Shown: positions 43,898 through 53,229, counted from the first letter of the stretch. The stretch is DNA of 64,000 nucleotides from Cellulophaga sp. 20_2_10 (GCF_023476645.1 NZ_JAMCOJ010000003.1:186001-250000); one strand, 5' to 3'. Notes: generated by a model not told the origin, from the sequence alone. Numbers and translations are program-made.

Positions 43898-45232
43898 TTA
43901 GTTATTTAGAATTACTTCTAATGCTGTTTTTTTGTTAATTACATTTACCATAGACTGCAAGTACTCTTGCTGTACACTGTAAAGCTGAGTTTGCGCTTGT
44001 CTCAAATCAAAACTGGTAGCTAAACCTTCAAAATACTTTACTTGGTTTTTTTTCTCTATACGTTCTGCTAAACCTAAATTATTTTGGTTTGTTTGGTATT
44101 CTTCAATAGCAAGTGTGTATTCACTTTTTGCATTTTCCCATTGTAAACGTAGAGACTCTTCTGCTTCCGTTTTTTGTGTTTTAGCTTTGTCTAATGCAAT
44201 TCTAGCACGTGACGTAGATGCACTTCTGCCTAAAGAACTAAAAATAGGAATATTAAGATCGAACCCTAAAATTGAAGAGTTGAACCATTCTGTTTCTCTT
44301 TGTAAAAAATCAAACTTTTCACTATAACCCGTATAACCAAAATTTATAAAAGCATTTAAAGTAGGTAGCGCTTTACTTTTTTCTAATTTTAGCTCTAGTT
44401 CTCGTTGCTCATTTAAATTAAGCGCCATTTTGTAGTCTACATTCTTCTCTAAGTTTAATTCAGTTTGTAATAAATTTAAATCTATCTGCTTCTGAGTTAA
44501 AACATCTAAATCTTCAGTTAATATAGTTTTGTGCTCTAGTTCTAGGCCCATAACTAGATTTAACATTTGTAGCGTTATTGTTTTTAGTCTAATTGCATTT
44601 TTTAATTGGTTGTCTACAGATGATAGTGTAATTTGTAACTGCTCAACATTTTCTTCTTCGGTTAAACCGTTATCAAAAATCTTTTGAGTCTCGTATAAGT
44701 TCTTTTCTAATGCTGCTTTATTTTTTTCTAAGATTAATGTGCTTTCTCTAGCTAAAAGAACATTCCCGTAGGCTTCTACTACAGATTTACGAACATCAAG
44801 AGCTGTTTTTTCTTTGCTGTTTGCACTGTAATCTATAAATGTTTTAGTGGCTTGTACACCAACAATGTAAGAACCATCAAAAATTTGTTGTCGTAATGTT
44901 GCTGTTGCGGTGGCAGATTGTTTTTGGCCAAAAACAACAGGGATAAAAGTTCCCGGTGCACCACCTGCTAACTCTCCAGGTATTAAAGAAACGGGCTGCT
45001 TTAATTGGTTTTGATACCCTATTGCACCATCTATTTGTGGTAATCCGCCAGCAATAGTTTGCCATTTTTGTTTTTGGGCATCTTCAATATCACGATCGGC
45101 GTTTATAGCACTGTAATTGTGTTCTAAAGCATAATTAATTGCTTCCTCTAACGTGAAGCTTGAAGGTTTGTCTTGCGAAAATCCCATTTGCAAGCCCAAA
45201 AGCAAAATTAGTAATGTTAAACTTCTTTTCAT
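43898..45232 (-). CDS. TolC-family outer-membrane efflux channel
   Basis: A 444-residue exported protein (signal peptide ending GFSQ) with the TolC layout: N-terminal TLEEAINYALEHNY, long alpha-helical coiled coils and the second repeat. The C-terminal part contains ATSFDLRQAQTQLYSVQQEYLQS (a typical helical barrel segment, shown in part). It forms the exit duct for the RND pump encoded downstream in the same operon, directly after tetR (start 1 bp from the tetR stop). Confidence 0.94.
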   Translation of the reverse strand: MKRSLTLLILLLGLQMGFSQDKPSSFTLEEAINYALEHNYSAINADRDIEDAQKQKWQTIAGGLPQIDGAIGYQNQLKQPVSLIPGELAGGAPGTFIPVVFGQKQSATATATLRQQIFDGSYIVGVQATKTFIDYSANSKEKTALDVRKSVVEAYGNVLLARESTLILEKNKAALEKNLYETQKIFDNGLTEEENVEQLQITLSSVDNQLKNAIRLKTITLQMLNLVMGLELEHKTILTEDLDVLTQKQIDLNLLQTELNLEKNVDYKMALNLNEQRELELKLEKSKALPTLNAFINFGYTGYSEKFDFLQRETEWFNSSILGFDLNIPIFSSLGRSASTSRARIALDKAKTQKTEAEESLRLQWENAKSEYTLAIEEYQTNQNNLGLAERIEKKNQVKYFEGLATSFDLRQAQTQLYSVQQEYLQSMVNVINKKTALEVILNN

Positions 45233-45838
45233 TTATGATTGATTTGATTTGATAATATCAGTTAATATTTTTTCTCCTTTTATGGTTACTATTCCTCTTA
45301 AGTGGTATTCTAAATAATTGTCCATTAATTTAATTTTAGAAAAATTTTCTGGCGGAAAAAAATCATCATCCTTAATAGCCGTCATTCCAGAAAAGTATAT
45401 TCTAGAAATAAATTCGGTATCTAAGTTTTCTCTAAATAAACCTAGTTCTATGCCTTCTTTTAAATTAGCTACTACACATTTTTGCATAAAAGCAAATTGC
45501 TCTTTTTTTAAAGATTGATGTATTTTAGGGTAATACTTTTGTAATTGATAAATTGGAGAAGAACTTTCGTCTTTTAAGTTTGCGATTATAAATTTTCTAA
45601 TCTCAAACATTTCTTCAATAGGGTTGTGGTCTAAAGCGCAAATGTTATTTATGCCTTCAGTTATATTGCAAAACAAATGAGTGGTGCTTTCTTCAATTAA
45701 CTTTGTTTTATTGTCAAAGTAGGTGTAAATGGTTTTTTTAGACATACCCAATTCGTTGGCTAAATCATCCATTGTGACACTTTTATAACCTAGAGTTAAA
45801 AATAAATCAGAGGCCTTTTCTAAAATTTTTTCTTTCAT
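45233..45838 (-). CDS. TetR-family regulator of the RND efflux operon
   Basis: A 201-residue DNA-binding repressor. The N-terminal helix-turn-helix is plain: EKASDLFLTLGYKSVTMDDL then AxELGMSKKTIYTYFDNKTKL. The open frame extends to 45877, but the promoter -7 box lies at 45848-45855, so I place the start at the ATG of MKEKILEKA (45838), which begins about 10 bp after it. It heads the operon tetR-tolC-adaptor-RND. A perfect GGAAACTT/AAGTTTCC inverted repeat overlaps its own -33 element, so it probably represses the whole operon until a ligand binds. Confidence 0.93.
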   Translation of the reverse strand: MKEKILEKASDLFLTLGYKSVTMDDLANELGMSKKTIYTYFDNKTKLIEESTTHLFCNITEGINNICALDHNPIEEMFEIRKFIIANLKDESSSPIYQLQKYYPKIHQSLKKEQFAFMQKCVVANLKEGIELGLFRENLDTEFISRIYFSGMTAIKDDDFFPPENFSKIKLMDNYLEYHLRGIVTIKGEKILTDIIKSNQS

Positions 45839-45847
45839 AATAAGCGG

Positions 45848-45878
45848 CAAAGATAAGTTAGGAAACTTAGAAAACAAA
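45848..45878 (-). promoter_or_regulatory. Promoter of the tetR-efflux operon
   Basis: Read on the minus strand: -33 TTTG (45878-45875), 19-bp spacer and -7 TATCTTTG (45855-45848). This is a perfect Bacteroidota promoter, and it shows that the upstream Met codon at 45877 cannot be the start. Confidence 0.75.
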
Positions 45879-45891
45879 AAAAGTTTCCGAA
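45858..45891. promoter_or_regulatory. Probable TetR operator
   Basis: GGAAACTT (45861-45868) and AAGTTTCC (45881-45888) are perfect inverted repeats with a 12-bp spacer. The outward extension TTAGG/CCGAA matches at all but one base. It covers the -33 TTTG of the tetR promoter, an ideal place for autorepression. The size and symmetry fit TetR-family sites. Confidence 0.65.
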
Positions 45892-45939
45892 GTTTTAAGA
45901 TTACTTAACCTAAGTTTAAAATGAATGTTACATTTATAA

Positions 45940-45968
45940 TTGCTTAAAAAGTATTTCATGTATTTTTG
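45940..45968 (+). promoter_or_regulatory. Promoter of the polyprenyl synthase gene
   Basis: TTG (45940-45942), 18-bp spacer and TATTTTTG (45961-45968), 14 bp before the ATG at 45983. A good Bacteroidota promoter. Confidence 0.65.
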
Positions 45969-45982
45969 AAAAAAAATTATAG

Positions 45983-46957
45983 ATGCATTCCATTGACCAG
46001 TATAGAGACGCTTTTTTAAAAGAATTAAGTGAAATAGCAATAGATAAGGAGCCTAAAAACTTATACCAACCAATAACGTATATATTAAATTTAGGTGGTA
46101 AACGTTTGCGTCCAATATTAGCATTAATGTCTGCTGATATTTTTGGTGCAGACTTTAAAAAGGCTATTCCTGCGGCAATGGCTGTTGAGGTTTTTCATAA
46201 TTTTTCTTTAGTCCATGACGATATTATGGATGATGCACCTTTACGTAGAGGTAAGGAAACCGTGCACGAAAAATGGGATATAAATACAGGTATATTATCT
46301 GGTGATGCTATGTTAATTGAAGCATATAGGTTTTTAGAAACGTATGACGGAAACCAATATAAAAAGCTAAATTCTCTTTTTAGTTTAACTGCTTTGCAGG
46401 TTTGTGAAGGTCAGCAATATGATGTAGATTTTGAAGTTAGAGATGATGTTACCATAGCAGAATACTTAAAAATGATAGAGTATAAAACTGCGGTTTTGGT
46501 TGCGGCAGCTATGAAAATGGGTGCGGTAATTGCAGAAACTACAGTAGAAAATGAAGATTTGATTTATGATTTTGGTAAAAACTTAGGTATTGCTTTTCAA
46601 TTACAAGACGATTATTTAGATGCTTTTGGTGACCCAAAAACTTTTGGGAAACAAGTTGGCGGAGATATAATTGAAAATAAGAAAACATACCTATACCTCA
46701 AAGCATTAGAGTTGTCTTCTAAAGCAGAGCAAAACTCATTAGATCAGCTTTTTTCTATACAACCAACAAATACCGATGATAAAGTAGCAACCGTTAAAGC
46801 TATTTTTCAGGAATCTAAGGCAGATATTGCAACAAAGCAAGCTATAGAGGAATACACCAATAAGGCTTTTGTTGTTTTAGATAAGTTAGTTATATCTACA
46901 GATAAAAAAGAAGCTTTGAAGCAGTTTGGTCTATGGTTAATGAATAGAAAGGTTTAG
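45983..46957 (+). CDS. Polyprenyl diphosphate synthase
   Basis: A 324-residue all-helical trans-isoprenyl diphosphate synthase that extends farnesyl/geranyl diphosphate with isopentenyl diphosphate, for menaquinone side chains or carotenoids. The first Asp-rich motif is DDIMDD (79-84) and the second lies in FQLQDDYLDAFGDP (about 203). GGKRLRP near 38 binds the substrate. Chain length cannot be told reliably. It is divergent from tetR and converges with the secreted-protein gene at 46963. Confidence 0.93.
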   Translation: MHSIDQYRDAFLKELSEIAIDKEPKNLYQPITYILNLGGKRLRPILALMSADIFGADFKKAIPAAMAVEVFHNFSLVHDDIMDDAPLRRGKETVHEKWDINTGILSGDAMLIEAYRFLETYDGNQYKKLNSLFSLTALQVCEGQQYDVDFEVRDDVTIAEYLKMIEYKTAVLVAAAMKMGAVIAETTVENEDLIYDFGKNLGIAFQLQDDYLDAFGDPKTFGKQVGGDIIENKKTYLYLKALELSSKAEQNSLDQLFSIQPTNTDDKVATVKAIFQESKADIATKQAIEEYTNKAFVVLDKLVISTDKKEALKQFGLWLMNRKV

Positions 46958-46962
46958 CCTTT

Positions 46963-47958
46963 CTATTCTACTAAATAAGGTTGCTTTTTTGTTGTAATTA
47001 TAGGTTTGCTTAAAAGCTGTTCTATAGTTTGTTGTGTTTCTGTAATGCAGATTATTTCTATACCTATATGTATACCGTAAATATTGTCTGGGTTGTTTAA
47101 ACCAAGATAAAGTATATTGTTTGGAGAGTTTTTTACATTAACAATTCCAGATTTGTAGTTCTCTCTAGAGCCAAACAAAAACGGACTGTAGTCTTCTTTG
47201 TTTTTAAAAAGCAATGCATTTTTCTCATCCAATAAGTAAATGTCGCAAATGTTTGCTCCTGGAGGTGGATTCAAATTTTCTACAGCACCAGAAAAAGAGT
47301 TTTCGGTATCTATGTAATTAGATAATGTAGATGCTAGTCCAAAACTTTTTATAGTATTTTTAATGTCTTTCTCTTCTCTGGATGCAGTAAATGCATAATA
47401 CCAAGAAACTGTATTTTCTGGTAATGCAATTGGTACTAGAACTCTGCTTTTTCCTCCTTTTAATAAATCGTTAGACTTACTATTTAAGTAAAAATTATCT
47501 TGTTGAAGTGTAACTGTTTTTAGCTTTCTTACTTCTGTTTCAGTTTTTTCAGGAGTGGCATATGTAGTGTCTGCGACTTCTTTATAAGCGATTACCGGTG
47601 CTTTTTTGTTAAAAGAATTTACATTAAGTTTTATGCTTATTTTACTCTCTTTGTCACTAGTGCTTTTTATAACTAGCTCGTAAATATCCTTTTCAGGGGC
47701 TATCAACCATAAAGACTCTTTCTTGTTTAGTTTTTTAAAGATTGGTTCTTTATCGTTATAGTATTTACCAAGAGTGTAAACTATATTTTCTTTTCCTTTT
47801 GACTTAATGTAAAGGTGAATCTCGTCATTTTTATTTGCCGTAAATACCAAAGAATAGTCTTTGTCTTTGGTGCTTACAATAGTAGTGTCTTGTTCTTGTT
47901 GTGCTTGTATTGAGTTAATGCAGAACAGTAGGGTTAAAAAACAGACAATTTGTTTCAT
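46963..47958 (-). CDS. Secreted protein of unknown function next to the metal locus
   Basis: A 331-residue protein with a signal peptide (about 20 residues, ending SIQAQ). The mature part looks beta-rich, with repeated charged/hydrophobic alternation and three conserved-looking segments (WLIAPEKDIYELVIKS, WYYAFTASREEKD and CDIYLLDEKNALLFKN). I recognise no family. It is probably the last gene of the operon receptor-thioredoxin-this gene (54 bp after thioredoxin), read toward the polyprenyl synthase gene. A role in metal acquisition is only suggested by position. Confidence 0.7.
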   Translation of the reverse strand: MKQIVCFLTLLFCINSIQAQQEQDTTIVSTKDKDYSLVFTANKNDEIHLYIKSKGKENIVYTLGKYYNDKEPIFKKLNKKESLWLIAPEKDIYELVIKSTSDKESKISIKLNVNSFNKKAPVIAYKEVADTTYATPEKTETEVRKLKTVTLQQDNFYLNSKSNDLLKGGKSRVLVPIALPENTVSWYYAFTASREEKDIKNTIKSFGLASTLSNYIDTENSFSGAVENLNPPPGANICDIYLLDEKNALLFKNKEDYSPFLFGSRENYKSGIVNVKNSPNNILYLGLNNPDNIYGIHIGIEIICITETQQTIEQLLSKPIITTKKQPYLVE

Positions 47959-48011
47959 AGTTTTTTTTGGTAAATGTAGTAAAAGTTACTTTTTTTAAAC
48001 GAAAGAAAGTG

Positions 48012-48491
48012 TTATTGTATTGTCTTTAAAAGTTGTTTAGCATCTAAATATTGAAAATACCTTGCAGTAGCAGTGAAATTTTCATCTAGTATAACAATTG
48101 CAGGTAAAGAAAATGATTTGTTTTTTCTGCTCGCCATTAGTAAAGGTATTTGATGAATAGAATTTATTTTTTTCGCATTTTCATTTTCATAAGTTGTACC
48201 ACCAAAAGTTATTTTATCTGTTGTTTCAATATTCATTTTTACAACATAGTAGTCTTTGCTTAATGTGTTAATTACGTTAGAGTTTTTGTATGTTTTTTGG
48301 TCCATTGTATGACATAAGCCACACCAATCTGCATAAAAATGAATAAAAACCTTTTTTGGTTTTATGGCTAAGGAATCTTCAAGCTGATTAAAACTTAACC
48401 AGTTTACCTCATTGTTTTGCGCTGCTAACTGGCCACAGTTTATGTAGCCAATTAACAAGCAAATAATTATTTTTTTGTAATGTAATTTCAT
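48012..48491 (-). CDS. Secreted thioredoxin-like protein
   Basis: A 159-residue exported protein (signal peptide of about 25, ending LAAQ) with a thioredoxin fold. The active site is WCGLC (residues 56-60), preceded by HFYADWCG, with the redox pair at C57 and C60. Such periplasmic proteins reduce or rearrange disulfides, or deliver electrons to envelope proteins. It lies 5 bp after the TonB receptor gene in the metal locus. Confidence 0.85.
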   Translation of the reverse strand: MKLHYKKIIICLLIGYINCGQLAAQNNEVNWLSFNQLEDSLAIKPKKVFIHFYADWCGLCHTMDQKTYKNSNVINTLSKDYYVVKMNIETTDKITFGGTTYENENAKKINSIHQIPLLMASRKNKSFSLPAIVILDENFTATARYFQYLDAKQLLKTIQ

Positions 48492-48496
48492 TCTTA

Positions 48497-50794
48497 TTAC
48501 AAGCTTTTTATTCTTAATCCCATAAAAATAGTTCTTGGTAAAGATGGTCCATAAACATAGTTGCTATCTCTGTTTTTGCCTAGGTCAAAATCATCTTGAT
48601 ACGCATTTGTTATATTTTTTACGCCACCAAAAATTTCCAACCCTGTTTCTAACTTTTCACTTTTAAAAGTGTAACCTAATCTAAGGCTGGTTTCTAAAAA
48701 AGACGGAGTCTCTTTGTATTCATCTATAGCCTGACCTGTATTTTCTCCTCCAAAATGTGCAATATCCATACGACCTGTATATACCAAGTTTGCAGAGGCA
48801 TTAAACCTTTTTGTTGGTGTGTAGGTTAGTGTTGCAAAACCATAGGTATTTGGTGTTCTTAAAAATTCTTTTTTGGTTGGCAAACCTTCAATATTTTCTA
48901 CTGCCTCTGTAAACTTACTAGACTGTAATGTAATACCAGCATCAACCTGAAAAACATAATCAAAATTTGCTCTTGTTTCTAATGTTAGTCCCTTTACAAT
49001 GGCCCCATCACCATTTCTTTTCTCAAATAATTCACCAAAACTATCTTCTCCTAAAGGAAAAAGATAAAAGGCATCATTTAGTTTTGTGTAAAAACCTTCT
49101 ACGGTAAAACCAGCAATTAAATGCTCTGTAGCTTTGTCATAATTAAAAGATGCTGTGTAGCTGTTAGAGCGTTCTTCAAATAAATTATCAGATAAAGAAA
49201 TCCTAGAAATTCCTCCTCCTGCAAAAGCAATGTGCAAATCCGTGTCAAAAGCTTGTGGTGCTCTAAATCCTGTTCCCCAACCTAATCTAAACTGCGATTC
49301 TTTATTCATTTTATACAATAATGATAGTCTAGGACTTGCAATTACATTATCTAACAGGTTGTGTTTGTCTATTCTTATTCCTGATAAAAAATTAATTTTA
49401 GGCGTAATGTCCCAATCGTTTTGTAAAAATGCGCCCCAATTTCTGGTGGTTTGGTCTATTTCATAGTTATACGCCTCTATTACATCTAAAACATCATCAT
49501 AAACATACTCGGTACCAAAAGTAAAAATTGCTTTTCCGCCTATAAATGAATCTACTTTATGGTTTAGTTGTACGCCAGCTTGGTGGGTTTCTACTTTAGA
49601 GGTTCCGTATGGTGGGTGTATCAAAAAAGAGTTTAGTTCATCTTCATCATCAGGTTGTATACCTGTATAGTGGTCTCTGTCTGTAATTTGTCCGCCATAG
49701 TAAGCAATAAAACTATTTTTGTCTTCATTAAAATTAAGCTGATAATCTAAGCTACCCATTAAAACATTATGTGTGCGTTCTTCAGATTGTTTTGCTAAAT
49801 GTGCTGCTTTGTCTACTTGTTCACCGCCATATCTATATTCATATATACTACTAATACTAGCTTCTATTTTTTCATTTTCAGAAGGTAAATAAAATAAATT
49901 AGCACCAAAAGAATTGTTTTTTAAACTAGGTAATTCAGAGTAATTGTCTCCGTTATCATCATACGTATCTCTATCTCTTTTATTGATAAAAAAAGTAGCG
50001 CCAGCAGTTCTGTCTTCATTAACCACAGTAGCATTACCAAGTAAAATATTGTCAGATGCGTTGTTGTTTATACTTTGGTATGTATAGGTTAAATTGTATT
50101 CGTTTTTAATAGGTATTTTGGTAATTACGTTAACTGTTCCGCCAATAGCACTAGAGCCGTAGAGAGCAGATACGCCACCTCTAACAACTTCAATACGCTC
50201 TATCATATTCACCGGAATTTGCTCCATACCGTAAAGACCTGTTAACGGACTAAATATAGGTCTTCCGTTTATTAGTATTTGGGAATAACCACCCTGTAAA
50301 CCATTTATGCGTAATTGGGTATAGTTACACGTTTGGCAATCTGTTTCTACTCTTAAGCCTGGCTGAAAACGCAACCCTTCAGATAAATTTGTTGCGACGA
50401 CGTTATCTAGTGTTTTGCTATTTATGAGGTTGACTATTACGGGAGAATCTGTTCTTCTTTTTTCTGTTTTAGTACCAGTAACTACAATTTGATCTAGTCC
50501 TAGTACATCTTCTTTTAAGTTAAAGTTAAGTGTTTGATTGTTATTGTTTACAGTGATTTCTTTTTCAATTGTTTTGTAGCCTATGCTTTTGCATACTAGC
50601 GTATACTCGCCTTTAGAGAGTTTCAATGTATAGAAACCATCTTTTTTAGATACCGTTCCGGTTGTTTTTCCTTTTATATGAATAGATGCATATTCCAGGG
50701 GGCTATCATCTGTGCTCACTTTTCCTTCAATCAATATTTCTTGAGAAAAGAGGAGTGTTGGTAAAAAGTATATTATATAAAATATTTTTTTCAT
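48497..50794 (-). CDS. TonB-dependent receptor (probable metal-complex uptake)
   Basis: About 765 residues. The open frame has an earlier TTG-start at 50818, but the -7 box lies inside 50816-50823, so I place the start at the ATG 50794 (MKKIFYIIYFLPTLLFSQ, a clean signal peptide). Then come a carboxypeptidase-like domain (KVSTDDSPLEYASIHIKGK), the plug (NLSEGLRFQPGLRVETDCQTC and RIEVVRGGVSALYGSSAIG) and the beta-barrel ending in a terminal hydrophobic strand. The plug contains CQTC near residue 155. It lies divergent from mntR and the Mn/Zn ABC importer, and its promoter overlaps an MntR-type palindrome, so Mn or other metal uptake is likely. The exact ligand is unknown. Confidence 0.9.
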   Translation of the reverse strand: MKKIFYIIYFLPTLLFSQEILIEGKVSTDDSPLEYASIHIKGKTTGTVSKKDGFYTLKLSKGEYTLVCKSIGYKTIEKEITVNNNNQTLNFNLKEDVLGLDQIVVTGTKTEKRRTDSPVIVNLINSKTLDNVVATNLSEGLRFQPGLRVETDCQTCNYTQLRINGLQGGYSQILINGRPIFSPLTGLYGMEQIPVNMIERIEVVRGGVSALYGSSAIGGTVNVITKIPIKNEYNLTYTYQSINNNASDNILLGNATVVNEDRTAGATFFINKRDRDTYDDNGDNYSELPSLKNNSFGANLFYLPSENEKIEASISSIYEYRYGGEQVDKAAHLAKQSEERTHNVLMGSLDYQLNFNEDKNSFIAYYGGQITDRDHYTGIQPDDEDELNSFLIHPPYGTSKVETHQAGVQLNHKVDSFIGGKAIFTFGTEYVYDDVLDVIEAYNYEIDQTTRNWGAFLQNDWDITPKINFLSGIRIDKHNLLDNVIASPRLSLLYKMNKESQFRLGWGTGFRAPQAFDTDLHIAFAGGGISRISLSDNLFEERSNSYTASFNYDKATEHLIAGFTVEGFYTKLNDAFYLFPLGEDSFGELFEKRNGDGAIVKGLTLETRANFDYVFQVDAGITLQSSKFTEAVENIEGLPTKKEFLRTPNTYGFATLTYTPTKRFNASANLVYTGRMDIAHFGGENTGQAIDEYKETPSFLETSLRLGYTFKSEKLETGLEIFGGVKNITNAYQDDFDLGKNRDSNYVYGPSLPRTIFMGLRIKSL

Positions 50795-50809
50795 TAGTGT
50801 AAATTTAAA

Positions 50810-50825
50810 TTTAGACAAACCTAAA
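50810..50825. promoter_or_regulatory. MntR/DtxR-type palindrome over the receptor promoter
   Basis: TTTAGACAAACCTAAA, whose reverse strand reads TTTAGGTTTGTCTAAA, is an inverted repeat with TTTAGR/YCTAAA arms, like DtxR-family operators. It contains the minus-strand -7 box TAGGTTTG (50816-50823) of the receptor gene. A further TTTAG at 50834-50838 extends the pattern toward mntR. Confidence 0.5.
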
Positions 50826-50849
50826 ACTTTATTTTTAGAAATAAAAATG

Positions 50850-50857
50850 TATTTTTG
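50850..50857 (+). promoter_or_regulatory. -7 box of the mntR-ABC operon
   Basis: TATTTTTG, a perfect TAnnTTTG, 17 bp before the mntR ATG at 50874. The MntR-type palindrome lies about 25 bp upstream. Confidence 0.6.
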
Positions 50858-50873
50858 ATAAAAATTAAAATTG

Positions 50874-51530
50874 ATGACGCATTCTGAGGAAAATTATTTA
50901 AAAGCAATTTTTCATATTGGAAAAGGAGGAGCTAACGAAATCTCTACAAATGCTATTGCAGAACAGATGGAAACGAAACCGTCTTCTGTAACAGATATGA
51001 TGAAAAAGCTATCAGAAAAAAACCTGGTAAATTATAAAAAATATAAAGGTGTTTCATTAACGGCTATAGGTAAATCTATGGCGTTGTCTATTATTAGAAA
51101 ACACAGATTGTGGGAAGTTTTCTTAGTAGAAAAATTAGATTTTTCTTGGGATGAAGTACATGATGTTGCAGAACAATTAGAGCACATAGAGAGTGAGAAG
51201 CTAATAGATAAGCTAGATAAACTTTTAGATTACCCTAAATATGATCCACACGGAGATCCGATACCAGATAAGAATGGTAATTTTAAAGTGATGGATAAAA
51301 AGTTATTGAGCGAACTTTCTGTAAATGATAAAGGTATTTGTGTTGGGGTAAAAGATTCTTCAAGTCAGTTTTTAAAGTTTTTAGACAAGAATAAAATTGC
51401 TTTAGGAGATATTATAGAAGTTATTGATAAAGAAGATTTTGATGGATCTTTTCAATTAAAAATTAATGCTAACAGTTTTAACGTGTCTAGTCAAATTGCT
51501 TCTAATTTGTATGTACAGATAACAGAATAA
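50874..51530 (+). CDS. mntR: MntR/DtxR-family metal-dependent repressor
   Basis: A 218-residue regulator. The open frame begins with a TTG at 50871, but I take the adjacent ATG at 50874 (MTHSEENYLKAIF, the usual start). The winged helix (about 1-70) contains NAIAEQMETKPSSVTDMMKKL, broken here to AIAEQMETKPSSVTDMM. Dimerisation and metal-binding follow (EQLEHIESEKL), and a FeoA/SH3-like C-terminal domain (about 150-218) is present. Sequence alone does not separate Mn, Fe and Zn sensors. The order mntR then metal ABC importer, and the palindrome in front, support a manganese or iron repressor. Confidence 0.87.
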   Translation: MTHSEENYLKAIFHIGKGGANEISTNAIAEQMETKPSSVTDMMKKLSEKNLVNYKKYKGVSLTAIGKSMALSIIRKHRLWEVFLVEKLDFSWDEVHDVAEQLEHIESEKLIDKLDKLLDYPKYDPHGDPIPDKNGNFKVMDKKLLSELSVNDKGICVGVKDSSSQFLKFLDKNKIALGDIIEVIDKEDFDGSFQLKINANSFNVSSQIASNLYVQITE

Positions 51531-51538
51531 ATACTAAA

Positions 51539-52462
51539 ATGAAAAAAATAACATATACAATTGTGGTAGCCGTAATACTTAGTTTATCTGCGTGTAAAAC
51601 GGATGCTAAAAAAGCAGATAACGGCAAACTAAATGTAGTTACAACAACTACTATGATAACAGATTTACTACATAATATTGGTGGTGATGCTATTAATGTT
51701 GTTGGTCTAATGGGGAGTGGTGTAGATCCTCACTTGTATAAAGCGAGTGAAGGAGATGTTACCAAGTTGGTAGATTCCGACGTTGTGTTCTATGGTGGTT
51801 TGCACTTAGAAGGTAAACTTGTAGAGGTTTTTGAGAAAATGGAAAAGACCAATAAAAAAACGGTCGCTGTTTCTGATGCTTTAGATAAAAAAGAACTTAT
51901 TGGGTCAGAATATTTTGCATCTAATTATGATCCGCATATTTGGTTTAATGTTATATTTTGGAAACAAATAACTACTTACGTAGCAAATGAGCTTAAAAAG
52001 TTAGATCCTAAGAATGCTGCCGTTTATGAAGAGAATAGTAAAGTGTATTTAGAAAAGTTAACCAAGTTAGACTCAGATTTAAGAGAAACCATTAGTCAGC
52101 TGCCAGAAGAAAAAAGGGTTTTGGTTACTGCGCACGATGCCTTTAATTACTTTGGAAAATCATATGGGTTTAATGTTGTTGGTTTACAAGGTATTTCTAC
52201 AGCAACAGAAGCAGGTGTGCAAGACGTGCAAGAATTATCTAAATTTATAATTGATAACAAGGTGAAAGCTATTTTTGTAGAAACTTCGGTTCCTAAAAGA
52301 ACAATAGAAGCACTACAAGCATCGGTGCAATCTAAAAATCATAATGTAACTATTGGCGGTACGTTGTATTCTGATGCTTTAGGGGATAAAGGTACTGTAG
52401 AGGGTACTTATATTGGAATGTTTAGATACAATGTTACAACAATTGTAACTGCATTAAAATAA
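51539..52462 (+). CDS. Metal ABC transporter substrate-binding lipoprotein (ZnuA/MntC family)
   Basis: A 307-residue lipoprotein (LSLSACKT, Cys near 19) of the cluster A-I metal-binding proteins. Likely metal ligands are the histidines in DPHLYKAS (about 62) and DPHIWFN (about 133), AHDAF (about 199) and an acidic residue near 270. It lacks the long His/Asp-rich loop of ZnuA-type zinc binders, which leans toward Mn or Fe. It lies 8 bp after mntR and 6 bp before the ATPase gene. Confidence 0.92.
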   Translation: MKKITYTIVVAVILSLSACKTDAKKADNGKLNVVTTTTMITDLLHNIGGDAINVVGLMGSGVDPHLYKASEGDVTKLVDSDVVFYGGLHLEGKLVEVFEKMEKTNKKTVAVSDALDKKELIGSEYFASNYDPHIWFNVIFWKQITTYVANELKKLDPKNAAVYEENSKVYLEKLTKLDSDLRETISQLPEEKRVLVTAHDAFNYFGKSYGFNVVGLQGISTATEAGVQDVQELSKFIIDNKVKAIFVETSVPKRTIEALQASVQSKNHNVTIGGTLYSDALGDKGTVEGTYIGMFRYNVTTIVTALK

Positions 52463-52468
52463 TAATTT

Positions 52469-53206
52469 ATGGAAACAAAATATGCTATTACAGTAGATGA
52501 CCTTACGGTTGCTTACAACTATAAACCAGTTTTGTGGGATATAGATTTGGCCATACCAGAAGGTGTGCTTATGGCTATTGTTGGTCCTAATGGGGCAGGT
52601 AAATCGACCTTAATAAAATCTATTTTAGGCATTATTAAGCCTATTGCTGGTAGTGTAAAAATATTTGGTAAACCATATAAGAAACAGTTTAAAGAAGTTG
52701 CCTATGTACCACAAAAAGGGAGTGTAGATTGGGATTTTCCTACCACTGCATTAGACGTGGTGATGATGGGGACTTATGGTAGTTTAGGGTGGATAAAAAG
52801 ACCCGGCCAAAAAGAGAAAAAAGCAGCATTAGAGGCTTTAGAAAAAGTAGGAATGTTGTCTTTTAAATCGAGGCAAATTAGTCAGCTTAGTGGTGGCCAA
52901 CAACAACGTATTTTCTTAGCAAGAGCTTTGGTGCAAAATGCTAGTATTTATTTAATGGATGAGCCTTTCCAAGGAGTAGATGCTACAACGGAAAAAGCTA
53001 TAATTAATATTTTAAAGGAATTGCGTAAAGCTGGTAAAACACTAATTGTTGTACACCATGATTTGCAAACGGTACCCGAGTATTTTGATTGGGTTACCTT
53101 TTTAAATGTGAAAAAGATAGCAACTGGGCCAGTTAAAGATATTTTTAATGATGGTAACCTTACCAAGACTTACGGTATAAACTATAAGGTAAGTGTACAG
53201 GAGTAA
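52469..53206 (+). CDS. Metal ABC transporter ATP-binding protein
   Basis: A 245-residue ABC ATPase. Walker A is GPNGAGKST (39-47), the signature LSGGQQQR (about 146-153), Walker B IYLMDEPF (about 163-170) and the H-loop histidine in VVHHDL. It drives the importer formed with the two permeases encoded next. Gap of 23 bp to the first permease. Confidence 0.95.
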   Translation: METKYAITVDDLTVAYNYKPVLWDIDLAIPEGVLMAIVGPNGAGKSTLIKSILGIIKPIAGSVKIFGKPYKKQFKEVAYVPQKGSVDWDFPTTALDVVMMGTYGSLGWIKRPGQKEKKAALEALEKVGMLSFKSRQISQLSGGQQQRIFLARALVQNASIYLMDEPFQGVDATTEKAIINILKELRKAGKTLIVVHHDLQTVPEYFDWVTFLNVKKIATGPVKDIFNDGNLTKTYGINYKVSVQE

Positions 53207-53229
53207 ATTTTAGCTAAAACAATTGGATT

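Noticed and set aside
45839-45877. Upstream start of tetR (MFSKFPNL...)
   Set aside because: It would begin upstream of the promoter -7 box at 45848-45855, so the transcript could not contain it.
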